Positions 12,201 to 20,517 of a DNA stretch of 64,000 nt are shown here, piece after piece (the stretch's first letter is position 1; each line of letters starts with the position of its first letter). Both the position numbers and the translations under genes were made by a program. The notes under the pieces were generated by a model that was not told the origin of the DNA, ran no database searches, and saw only the letters and a program-made list of their open reading frames with translations. Source of the stretch: Glandiceps talaboti (Eukaryota > Hemichordata > Enteropneusta > Spengelidae). The stretch is taken from positions 15,769,600 through 15,833,599 of the forward strand of contig NC_135556.1 of assembly GCF_964340395.1 (NCBI RefSeq), in the 5' to 3' direction.

Positions 12201-15200
12201 ATTTGAGAAATAGTATACATTTTACGGTTTTCTCATCAACGTTAGTTTAAATATTAACCCTGGGTCCCCCCTCCCCGATTAAAAGTTGCTCAGTACACTC
12301 ATATATGCTATGAGTAATCTTATAAGGTAATTGTAACCATTTTTTTGCAATTCATGTTAAGCAGGGTCCTACAAAGCACAACCAATATAAATACAAAGAC
12401 ATTAGACTTTGGTTTGAGACAGAATGATCTCCTTTTTTTCGTAAAATGCGGTTTGATGCGTTGGTTTCGAGTTCTATGAGGCTCCTCTCCCATGATACAC
12501 TTTAATATAGTCGAAAGATCACTTACCCCAAACTGTTATTGCAAAGTCACAGTTCGACGCCAAACCATCGTTGTCCAAAAACGCGTAGCTTACGGTTGTC
12601 GAACCAATAGTGAAAGTGTCCCCCGAGTTATGAGAACTTGACTCGAATACATAACCCGAATTATCGGTGGCACTTGGAGGGGTGTACGTTACAGTACCAT
12701 ACGGCAGACCTGGGTCGTTTACTGTGTCTATATCCGTGGGGCAGTTTGGGCTGATCACAGGAACTTCTACGTCTGTAAAATTCGAATGAAAAAGAGCGAA
12801 TATTTGGGGCTTGTTCTTTTCTTTGGTTCTGTTGTTAAGTTGTCGTTGCCGTGGTGATTTATATTGTGTAGCCCTATACAGAACACTTGTCAAGTACAAT
12901 GAATACAACAACATCGACACTGCAATTTTGAACCTGAATATTAACATTGAATTGAATTGCATTCCGTTTTCCCAAACTAGCAAAACAATACAATGGATAA
13001 TATTTCAAACGAACTAGTTAAGTGTAGTCACTCGATTTCCAGAAGAAAACAAAAAGCGATATGGTGGCAATATATGTGACAGTTAAGGCCTTCTCTCCGA
13101 GTCAAAAACTTGACTTGATTTGATGAAAGTACAGAAACTTATATATCACATGTACCACGTATAGTACAGACGGAAATTGTACAAAGTATTCACAAATAAA
13201 TGATTCAGGGTGCTGGACATTCAAATATGTTCTGAGAAAAGACTTACTTTAAGACAACTTACCAAAACAAATGGATGAGAATTCCATGTATCCTGTACCA
13301 CACACTGAAGAACATGTAAAACTTCCCGGGTTGTTGGTACACACTTGGACACACCCTGATGTGTAGAGGCTACATTCATCAATGTCTGCGAATGCAAAAA
13401 AAATAATATCTTGAACTCTTAAAGAAAATAACTTTACAACTGTTTGGTTTTGGATAACCTGAAATAACTTTGAATCACACAGTTGAGAAGGTTCAATCTT
13501 AGGCAACGGTGGGTTTTGATGTCAGAAACTATTAACTGCAACCAAACAACAAAAATGAATTTCGAAGGCGAAAATTATGACGTGAGTTTTCGTATTTGTA
13601 CATTGTATTGTGTAGTTTGTCACATGCACTGCGACTCAGTTGACAAGCGCACTATGCATTGTGGGTATTGGGCATCAAATACCAAAAGTCAATTCATCAT
13701 TTTTGCAATCTAAATTAATCATTGTTGTTGCTAGCAGTTAGCTTCTGCCAACAGAGTTCACTGTCACCCGTGGCTCAATAATGTCATCATTTCGTAAACC
13801 GTATAACGGCCTATGATCTGTCTTTGCCCTTCATTTTTTCATAAGTAAAGCGCCACCAACGACTGCATCTTACAGTTAGCAATTTGTTGATTTTTTCAAA
13901 GTAAATATTAACAGCTGATTAAACGAAAACAGGACAAATATTTAACACCATAACTGATTGTCATGCTCTAAAATATTACTTCTTATCATCGAATCACTCT
14001 AATAAAAAAAATAACAAAAAAAAATGAGAAATACAAAATGAGAAAATTTATTTTCTTATGTAAAAGTTGAATGAAGTTCACTGGAGGTTTAACCTGTCTG
14101 TGTCCCTTTAAAGTTATTTGAGCACTCAGTCTGCTATTAGCTAGCCAACCAAGCTTGTTATTTTGTACATGAAACATACGTACAGTAGAACCACCACTAT
14201 GATATATAACGAACGTTGTTAATCGTTGCCCTTAGCATGTTCTCTGTTTTTGTCTCGTATTTTGTATTCCTCCATCGATAGGTACATTGCATGTCATGAA
14301 AACCAAACGTCATAACTTCCCTTATTTACACAGCATAGATTGCACATCTGACATATTGATATGACTGTCCGACACGATAAACTGTTGTTCACTGTGAATG
14401 GGGACCTTACTTTTCTTCGTTCCGGGTTGTCGACAGGTTCCATACCAGGGCCACCAATGGTCAGTATATGTGCGTTAGATGTGAAGGGACTATGACGACC
14501 CAAACATTTTTATAACTTTGATCGTAAAGCATTGTGCCCCAATACGATAATGAAGGGTAATTTAAAAGTTTACAATAACACTTTGCATTTCACGTTCATT
14601 TGAAAGAATGAGACTAAGTGCTCTGTGTTGCTAGTTTTGAAGATGCCGTGACTACGAGTTCAAACACTGCTATATGTATAATGTTTATCCGCCCGAAGGA
14701 CTTGTAGGTTAATTCAGTATTATTTATGTTAGCAGTTAGTCCTGTAACTGTGTATTGTCGTAAGCGGTTGTTTAAAACGTTCCGTCCACTCAAGAACAAA
14801 ATTAATGAAAGGTCCCCTTGTCATTTTTAAACTTTCATTATACCTATGATTCTCTGGTACTTCAAAATGGCCTTCTATACTTACCAAGCGTACAGTCGTC
14901 TCCGCCTGGAGTTTCGTCCCATCCAGTACAACATTCGTATAACCCTCCACCAGCATCACACACATTCGTCCTGTATTTTGAAATCATGGTTGATGTCTTT
15001 AAGTATTTAATAGCCAAAAAATATTCCAAAGACTTCCAAGGCAACACTTTTATACATAATTTAGTGATTGCTTTCATTTTAAACTACAGTTTTGAATTTT
15101 TTTGTAAATAATTATCAGTCCTTTGACAATTAAACTATAGTGGCCAAAAAATCATGGCAAAACGTGTTCAAATAATTTGAGCGGGAAAATTGTGTCGTCC

Positions 15201-15801
15201 TCTTGTTATCAGTATTTATTCTGGCGGGAAAATTGTCTCGCCCTCCCGTTATTACCTCCCAAGGGCAACTCAAGAAACTATTAAGTGACTGACGCAATGC
15301 ACTCATGACCGGCGGTTACCTCTAACATTGAAATCTAAAATACTTCTGCGATTTGGCAGAGAGATTCAGAAAATAATACGAACTGTGACCGTGAGGAAAA
15401 TGACAGATCCCGCAACGAGAGAAGGAATCACCGTTATTTTCACTTGCTGTTGTTAACTGTTACCGTAAAGGTTGTCGGAACTTGCAAAGTTGTGAACTAT
15501 GTAGATAACTGTTACCGTAACGGTTGACAATAAACTTCCAAAGTTGTGAATGATGTAAAAATATCCTGCTAGAACCCACATTTAGCATATAAAAATCAGG
15601 ATGATTAAACTTGGTGTTTTTACTTATACATATGTACGCAAATAATCTCATACACAAGAGATATACAACATTAACTCGTTGTCAAGACAACATAATGGAA
15701 AAGTAAACTTACCCTGATGGATTTAATGCACCCAGTAAGCAATCGAAATTAATCCACAAACTAAAGAAAAATAGTGATATCACTTCGTTCCTACAGAACA
15801 T
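378..15801 (-). CDS. Secreted EGF/HYR-repeat (hyalin-like) protein, 5' part; continues past left edge
   Basis: Modular extracellular protein read from 14 exons on the minus strand, in order: 15713-15801, 14885-14970, 13263-13385, 12527-12772, 11526-11771, 10286-10531, 9369-9614, 4994-5236, 4277-4519, 3486-3728, 2575-2817, 1956-2198, 1099-1341, 378-620. The order is signal peptide, short Cys-rich module, calcium-binding EGF, then at least 11 HYR domains. All exons from the EGF on are phase 1-1, so each module can be duplicated or skipped without breaking frame. No stop or polyadenylation site is seen, so the gene runs on beyond position 1. HYR domains are immunoglobulin-like folds of adhesive extracellular proteins such as sea-urchin hyalin, so a matrix or adhesion role is inferred. 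Joining the two HYR clusters (9.4-12.8 kb and 0.4-5.2 kb) into one gene rests on shared phase and strand and on the lack of an intervening start or stop. No transcript was seen. Confidence 0.75.
1099..1341 (-). CDS. HYR domain exon, subfamily I, copy 6
   Basis: 243-nt phase 1-1 exon opening [15 protein letters not shown]; the donor is GTATGT instead of the GTAGGT used by most other copies. Confidence 0.8.
1956..2198 (-). CDS. HYR domain exon, subfamily I, copy 5
   Basis: 243-nt phase 1-1 exon opening [15 protein letters not shown]. The intron before it (transcript order) shares blocks with the intron before copy 6, so exon and intron were duplicated together. Confidence 0.8.
2575..2817 (-). 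CDS. HYR domain exon, subfamily I, copy 4
   Basis: 243-nt phase 1-1 exon opening [15 protein letters not shown], with ATASDNSG instead of ATATDNSG, ending [11 protein letters not shown]. Confidence 0.8.
3486..3728 (-). CDS. HYR domain exon, subfamily I, copy 3
   Basis: 243-nt phase 1-1 exon opening [15 protein letters not shown]. It has VNHSSGDNF where its neighbours have VTHSSGDNF. The acceptor ends in ATAG. Confidence 0.8.
4277..4519 (-). CDS. HYR domain exon, subfamily I, copy 2
   Basis: 243-nt phase 1-1 exon opening [15 protein letters not shown], with [19 protein letters not shown] and [11 protein letters not shown]. Donor is GTAGGT and acceptor is AAACAG. Confidence 0.8.
4994..5236 (-). 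CDS. HYR domain exon, subfamily I, copy 1
   Basis: 243-nt phase 1-1 exon ([37 protein letters not shown]). The usual DNSG is DNLG here. It is the first of seven subfamily I exons, the shorter HYR version in this gene. Confidence 0.8.
5961..6013. repeat. Short perfect-type hairpin in the large HYR-gene intron
   Basis: A 20-nt arm at 5962-5981 and its reverse complement at 5994-6013 match at 19 of 20 positions with a 12-nt loop. It lies about 1.1 kb upstream of the GPCR start. No coding potential is seen. Confidence 0.7.
7103..8089 (+). CDS. Class A (rhodopsin-type) G-protein-coupled receptor, single coding exon
   Basis: A 328-residue seven-helix receptor. Helix 1 has GNIIVI (around residue 49), helix 2 LAATDLL, helix 3 ends in SIDRYIAV (the DRY motif), helix 6 has FFLCMTPFC where many receptors have CWxP, and helix 7 ends ATNPLIY (NPxxY). 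One Cys before helix 3 (GPVLC) and one in loop 2 (FTCALDW) can form the usual disulfide. N-glycosylation sites (NDS, NMT, NNT) lie in the N-terminus. Helix 7 lacks the opsin Schiff-base lysine, so it is not a photopigment, although loop 2 and helix 5 look opsin/melatonin-like. The ligand cannot be assigned. The start is fixed by an in-frame TGA 9 nt upstream of the ATG. A polypyrimidine-TAG acceptor at 7066-7077 suggests a spliced 5' leader. The gene lies opposite in strand inside an intron of the HYR-repeat gene. Confidence 0.9.
   Translation: MNDSITNDPEFEVNMTGLNNTGQILMLRSALEKSLEAIFLFLIFASALIGNIIVIIALSNCSKLRCDVSNRLIINLAATDLLSSVLVIPYSLISIILDDWKFGPVLCGLQCAFNYSFITVSMLTMTMISIDRYIAVTYPLRYNTLMTFRVAHTMIAYTWIQGIVIGTIPIIGSWVLYNSREFTCALDWSAGNSGPITYVICAFVICFFIPGMILVFAYSRICYHVWKSKSFISNQFKRKREVRTIVSILVISVVFFLCMTPFCVTKIFKILQYKPLMDPDTRFVCSVSSLTYYLASATNPLIYTILRKDFRRAFIQLVRMKRNLVHPG
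8349..8406 (+). other. Hairpin about 260 nt after the GPCR stop codon (likely 3' UTR)
   Basis: 18-nt arms at 8349-8366 and 8389-8406 pair at 17 of 18 positions around a 22-nt loop; the stem core is GAGCCGTTAC/GTAACGGCTC. It is strong enough to fold in RNA. A regulatory role is only inferred from position. Confidence 0.5.
8501..8556. repeat. TA dinucleotide microsatellite
   Basis: Nearly uninterrupted TA run downstream of the GPCR gene; no coding meaning. Confidence 0.9.
8801..8908. repeat. Compound GC/CA/TA microsatellite
   Basis: GCGCGC, then CA-rich, then a long TA run, all within the large HYR-gene intron. Confidence 0.9.
9170..9350. repeat. Compound CAGA and CAAA/CACAAA microsatellite beside HYR exon D
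   Basis: CAGA repeats at 9170-9205, then CAAA and CACAAA repeats at 9241-9350, ending about 20 nt from the donor of the HYR exon at 9369-9614. Confidence 0.9.
9369..9614 (-). CDS. HYR domain exon, subfamily II, copy D
   Basis: 246-nt phase 1-1 exon, same domain as copies B and C but opening [15 protein letters not shown]. It is followed by a CAAA/CACAAA microsatellite and the 4.1 kb intron that hosts the GPCR gene. Confidence 0.85.
9838..10255. repeat. GTAGT/GCAGT pentanucleotide array in the intron between HYR exons C and D
   Basis: Array of GTAGT units with GCAGT variants, more degenerate at the edges. A second, related array sits in the corresponding intron between exons B and C (11125-11485), so the array was copied along with the exon or seeded the duplication. 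Long apparent reading frames across it are low-complexity artefacts. Confidence 0.9.
10286..10531 (-). CDS. HYR domain exon, subfamily II, copy C
   Basis: 246-nt phase 1-1 exon with the same domain as copy B apart from a Met-to-Ile change before ADCSF. The flanking GAATTC-containing donor region is shared with copy B and lies next to the TAGTG-type array in the following intron. Confidence 0.85.
11125..11485. repeat. GTAGT/GCAGT pentanucleotide array in the intron between HYR exons B and C
   Basis: Same unit and position relative to the exon as the array at 9838-10255. A regular core at 11137-11285 is flanked by degenerate copies. Confidence 0.9.
11526..11771 (-). CDS. HYR domain exon, subfamily II, copy B
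   Basis: 246-nt phase 1-1 exon encoding one HYR domain ([15 protein letters not shown] to [11 protein letters not shown]). Nearly identical at DNA level to the exons at 10286-10531 and 9369-9614, which points to very recent duplication or gene conversion. A TAGTG-type array lies just downstream on the minus strand. Confidence 0.85.
12527..12772 (-). CDS. HYR domain exon, subfamily II, divergent member
   Basis: 246-nt phase 1-1 exon encoding one HYR domain (opens [15 protein letters not shown]; contains ATDNSG and HNSGDTF; ends in the Cys-containing strand [10 protein letters not shown]). It is the most divergent of the four subfamily II exons and the first HYR exon after the EGF. Confidence 0.85.
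13263..13385 (-). CDS. Exon 3 of HYR-repeat gene: calcium-binding EGF domain
   Basis: A single phase 1-1 exon encoding one complete EGF domain with six cysteines. It opens DIDEC, the calcium-binding EGF signature, followed by [14 protein letters not shown] and GTGYMEF. The acceptor is CAG at the 13386 side and the donor is GTAAGT below 13263. Confidence 0.8.
14885..14970 (-). CDS. Exon 2 of HYR-repeat gene: short Cys-rich module
   Basis: An 86-nt exon between a CAG acceptor and a GTAAGTATAG donor. It encodes about 28 residues containing [17 protein letters not shown] and, after a short acidic-glycine stretch, DDCTLG. The CC-x-GW pattern resembles the C-terminal end of EMI-type modules, but the piece is too short for a full EMI domain, so the family is only suggested. 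Entry phase 2 and exit phase 1 fit both neighbours. Confidence 0.55.
15453..15558. repeat. Imperfect direct tandem duplication of about 53 nt
   Basis: Two consecutive copies, each starting AACTGTTACCGTAA and containing AAAGTTGTGAA, lie in the first intron of the HYR-repeat gene. Confidence 0.7.
15713..15801 (-). CDS. Exon 1 of HYR-repeat gene: start codon and signal peptide
   Basis: The ATG at 15801 opens a 29-codon reading frame with a charged start (MFCRNEV), a hydrophobic core (ISLFFFSLW) and a small-residue stretch (LLGALNPSG), as in a cleaved secretory signal peptide. The exon ends at a GTAAGT donor in phase 2, matching the acceptor phase of the Cys-rich exon at 14885-14970. Confidence 0.65.
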
Positions 15802-18185
15802 ACTGACAGATAGATTTGCTTTAAGTGTAAAACAGGGTTTTTTCTTTGCCTCAAGGCCTAGGAATAGACAGTAAACGATGTCCGTGTCTTAGTATATTTC
15901 GATTTGTGGAGAAATTGAAGTGATGAATAAGTACTTGAATAAATATAAAAGTCAAATTTGGAAAATGACCACTGCTTCGTTTGTACCATGTAATGTCACA
16001 AATCGATCACTGCTAGTCTGGTCGGTTGATCTCTAGATCTTGTTGACCGCTAATCATCGATACCACACAAATACCAACGTAAAACTATTTTCCGTCGCGA
16101 AAGCATTGAGTATTCCTCGCCTAATATCCAAACAAAGTAATTGTCCGATGTTACGGCACTATATTGCGACTTTTTAGCCTCACTGGCTAGATACAAGTGT
16201 TAGAGTTCTTGGTGAAAACGTAAGTTTGTGAAACTCAAGTTTGGTCGATGTACGCACACATGGATATCATGGTTACAGGGAGATTCTTTCTTGATATGTT
16301 TGTTTAACGTTGTTTTCATTGCAATGACACTAGGCATTCCATCATTGAATTTATGAAGGTCTTTTAAAAACTTGAAAATAAAGAAATATGTACCCTGTTG
16401 TTTATTTGTTTACCGACCTATCGTATTAGACAAATTAATGAAATTAGAAAGAATCGGTAATGTGAAAGTTCTGTAAACATTGATACAAAAGCGTTCACGG
16501 GGACGCGTCACAGTTGCGAAGGCGACTCCCAAAAAACTGCAGCCTTTATTACAGTTTCTCATTTGTGCATTCTTTGTACACTAGAAAAGGGGGTTAGAGC
16601 ACGGAACACACAAAAGACATTTTCTTCAAGATCTCGGAGTAACTAAGGCGGGAAACAAACTTTGCCTGAATACGGTATTGTAGACTTTAGGCAACAATGC
16701 TACAGTAGTGTGTGTTCTGTTGTTGTTATGCGACCCGTTCATTGATTGAATCACCTTTGTGACTGTTAACCAGTATAGATTTCTTAAGTTCAGTTACAAA
16801 CATTATCACTTGATCATTACTTGAATGCGATAAATGATTTGGCCATAGGAATAGTAAATTAATTGTATATTTATTGTGTGTCCATGGCAATATTCAAATC
16901 ACGGTAATAGAACCGTGCGTGAAATATAAAAGTGATTCGGGAACAGTGTGATATTTCAGTTTTCCCGTACGTGTAATTTGTACAAAGTGAAGTTACACCC
17001 ACCATCGACATCGAAGCTGGCTAATAACGGTTATGCGAGTAATTTAAGTATTTTATGAATTTGTAAGGTCGAATAGAACTAATGGATGTTACATGTAATA
17101 GGGCGTTCGTGATATTTCAAAGACACCTGTGATGATCATCATTAAAACCGTTGGGTCGGTGTAATGAAGGTGAGGTTAGATGTGGTGGAGCGGGAATGAT
17201 GGTCTTAGTCAAGGTAATATCAGTAGAGCACCCGTTTAGTCTTTGGGGTATAGCCTTCAGCTCTATCTCCGCCAAGTATTAGATCCAAGCACGTGCATGA
17301 CCCTCACGTATATTCAATTTGGTGTTAGTAGTGGGAAACAACCAGATTATTGATATGGTGGTAGCGGTGCGATAGAAGCCGTTTATCATCGATCGAGGCT
17401 GGTTGTGTAATGTACTGGAAAATATTGAATCTTAATGAACTTCTATAACTATATCTTGGTCGATTTTGAACGAATCTGTAAATAATCATAAATAATAACA
17501 TTGTTTTTTCCTTTACTTCAAAGCCTGTGAATTCCCATCATTTATCAAACCCGTCACTGAGGGCGTGACTGTAAGGCAAAGTTCTACAAGGGCTGAGGTT
17601 GGTGGCACTGCTGACAAGGCAGTTGATGGAAATAAGAACAGTAATATGAGAAGAGGCCGGAAATCTTGTACTCAGACCAACAAGGAATTCCAACCATGGT
17701 GGTTGATGAAATAAAGCGAGTCACGTGATATCTACAAAGTCGTTATCACCAACAGACAAGACTGTTGTTATAAGTACATAAGTACTGTTGAAGGACAAAT
17801 GCTACAATTGGTCAGTGTGAATACGCTATATGATTTGTCTATGTTTTCTATAATGCACTTTAACAAAATTATATATCTGTGTGTGTGTGTGTGTGTGTGA
17901 GTGTGCGTGCGTGCGCATGCATACATCATTGTCATCATCATTGTCATCATCATTGTCATCATCATCATCATCATCATCTTCTTCTTCTTCTTCTTCTTCT
18001 TCTTCTTCTTCTTCTTCTTCTTCTTCTTCTTCTTCTTCTTCTTCTTCTTCTTCTTCTTCTTCTTCTTCTTCTTCTTCTTCTTCTTCTTCTTCTTCTTCTA
18101 GAATATAGGAGTACATTCTTGAAAACAAATATTATTATGCTCCCACCATAGGGGCGCTATTTGATAATCATGTTACCTAGCTTTT
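15802..18185. other. Intergenic stretch upstream of the HYR-repeat gene; no gene seen
   Basis: No conserved reading frame is recognisable. The part next to 15801 should hold the HYR-gene promoter, but no clear TATA box or initiator could be assigned. The only strong structure is the compound microsatellite at 17878-18099. Confidence 0.5.
17878..18099. repeat. Compound GT / TCA / TTC microsatellite with a long TTC tract
   Basis: GT repeats at about 17878-17900, TCA-type repeats to about 17977, then an essentially pure TTC run of about 120 nt to 18099. The all-pyrimidine strand can form triplex DNA. Poly-Leu, Ser, Phe or Glu frames across it are artefacts. Confidence 0.95.
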
Positions 18186-18186
18186 T

Positions 18187-18550
18187 CAGTTTCTAACAAG
18201 TATTTTTAGTGTGTAAGCCTTTATATTGGGCATTCTAATGAAACAGAGCTTTGAAAATATTTTGATCTCACATTTAGCCAATAACGAATTGGTTACCCTA
18301 TTAGAACGTAAGATATTAACATGCTTGTATATAATGTTCTTAACTCTAGTGGAAAAGGGATGGTGTGTTAGAGCCAATATGGGACGATTGTTGTTACTCT
18401 TCTGATCATGTCATTTGATACAAGCTTCCCTAGACAAAGATGACACCTTATGTAAAGCCGCATTGGTAACCGACACTGGATAACCACGTTGATGGAAGTA
18501 CGTGCAAAATTCAGCAGACCTTTCTCTGAAATCCAAATCACTACTACTAG
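18187..18550 (-). mobile_element. Penelope-like retroelement fragment (C-terminal linker region)
   Basis: On the minus strand the translation contains EFCTYFHQRGYPVSV, AALHKVSSLSREAC, NRPILALTHHPFSTRVKNI and AYTLKILVR. The series RGYP, then NR with HPF, then a final L-LVR fits the region between reverse transcriptase and GIY-YIG endonuclease of Penelope-like elements or a related non-LTR element. Only this piece remains, it contains at least one stop, and a CATA microsatellite borders it. It is an old fragment. Confidence 0.45.
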
Positions 18551-18616
18551 TACAAATACGATGCAAACGAAGTAATTGTGAATAGGGAATGGAATCTTTA
18601 CACTAACATAATAAAT

Positions 18617-18646
18617 ATACATACATACATACATACATACATACAT

Positions 18647-18677
<31 letters not shown>

Positions 18678-18761
18678 TACATACATACATACATACACAT
18701 ACATACATACATACATACATACATACATACATACATACATACATACACACATACACATACA
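18617..18761. repeat. CATA/CACA microsatellite
   Basis: About 145 nt of CATA repeats with CACA interruptions; the frames across it (Tyr-Val-Cys-Met or Ile-His-Thr) are artefacts. Confidence 0.95.
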
Positions 18762-19213
18762 TGCAACCGCTAACACATACTATGCCTATATACTCAGCTC
18801 TTCATATTTTCTTTTGACAAATTCATGTTAATATGTTACGTATAATAAACTGAAACTACACATTGAAAACACTATTCAACAAATAACAACACAGAAGGCC
18901 TACAGAATGAAATAAAGACAGCCTAAAAACTAATATGAGAACATGAACACAGAGGGCACTACGTTTTGATAGTTTTTTCGCATACTTATAGTTGACAAAA
19001 CCTTCAGAATAGGAACAGACTTGAAATTCGATTCTTACAAATGAAAAATCAGCAAAAATGGAGTTGTTATATATCAAATCTCCAAAATCTGTATACAGCT
19101 TATGATAGTACTGTAGAATTAGAAGTTGGTATAAAATAATTTAAGGCTTGGATCTGCCAGCAAAAATACTACTGTTTCTTGATTCAGAATCTGCGTTAAT
19201 CCATCAACGTTGT

Positions 19214-20473
19214 TTATTCTTCTTCAACATTTTGTGTCTCGTCTTCTTTCCCTTTCCTTTTCTTATTTACTTTGGTCCAAATATATCCCGGAACGAGGAT
19301 GACTCCACTCAGCAGACCAAATGCTCCAAATACGAAATAGGCGTAGTCATAGTTGTTGGTGGCGTCATAAACTCGTCCTGTAAAAAACAGTGTAATTTCA
19401 TGTAATTAAGTATTGTCTTCAGTTTAGAAGCACTATTACACTAATACAGCATTTGTAAAAGATTTGAACACAGAGAATGCAAGCTCTGACTAGTTAATGC
19501 TACTCACCTGCAACGGGTGCCCCGATGACCAAACCAATCCCAAAGAAAAGCATCACCATAGCGAAAGAATCATCAACTTCAGCCTTAGCTTCAACTTGAT
19601 CAACTTCAGCGTCGAGTTGCTGATTAGTAGTTTGTTTCTCAGGGCTAACCAGATAGGAAGCACAAGAAAAGAACACAGAAAAACACATCCCTGAACCTAA
19701 ACCAAGGAGCCCACTCAAAATAGCAAAGCCTGTGTACGTATATGCAAGTTGGGGTATAAAACAAGCAATGCCAATAACGAAAACACTCAATATATACGTC
19801 GTGATGCAGGAAAATTTCAACCAATTCCCGAGGAAAATACTAAAAAATCTGCCAACTAAGCTACATATTCCACTTATAGACACAAGAAATGCAGTTTGCT
19901 GCAAAGTGCCAACTTGAGCTTCAGTTGCCCGTGATTGTAAATGCATCGTCGCTCCACTGACGGTGAGTGCAACAAACAGTACAGAAATGAGGTACATGAC
20001 AAATATCGGTGAGCAGCATAATGCAGAAAAGCGTTTACTCAACGACTGTTTTTGCTCTCTGCGACTTTCTGGGACATTAGTCGCTGTTTCTCTTAATTCA
20101 ATTTCTTCTTCCCTTGATCTCAAGTTCTTACTAACGGGCCTCAAGAGGGCTCCACACACACACAGATTGGCGATGACTGCAGACTCAACTAGTAAAGCTC
20201 CACGCCAACCAAACTGGTCAACACAGGCTTGTGTTATTGGTGGAAATATAAAAAGTGCTACACCAGGCACTAACATGGCGATTCGGTTGACTAGGTCAAA
20301 CTCTTTCTCCTTCGGAAAATACTTCTTATTGGTGACTTGGGCTGGTGAGTAACTGCCTGCAAAACCCAGTCCTGTTGAAAGAGGTGCACATGACGTCATG
20401 AGCCGATTAATTATGTGTTAAAGCACGTACCTCAGCCAAGGGGGTGGGGATGGGGATGGGGTGGACGGTGGGG

Positions 20474-20517
<44 letters not shown>

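Noticed and set aside
17826-18151. Poly-Glu, poly-Leu, poly-Ser and poly-Phe frames
   Set aside because: Product of the TTC microsatellite; no start context or conserved flank.
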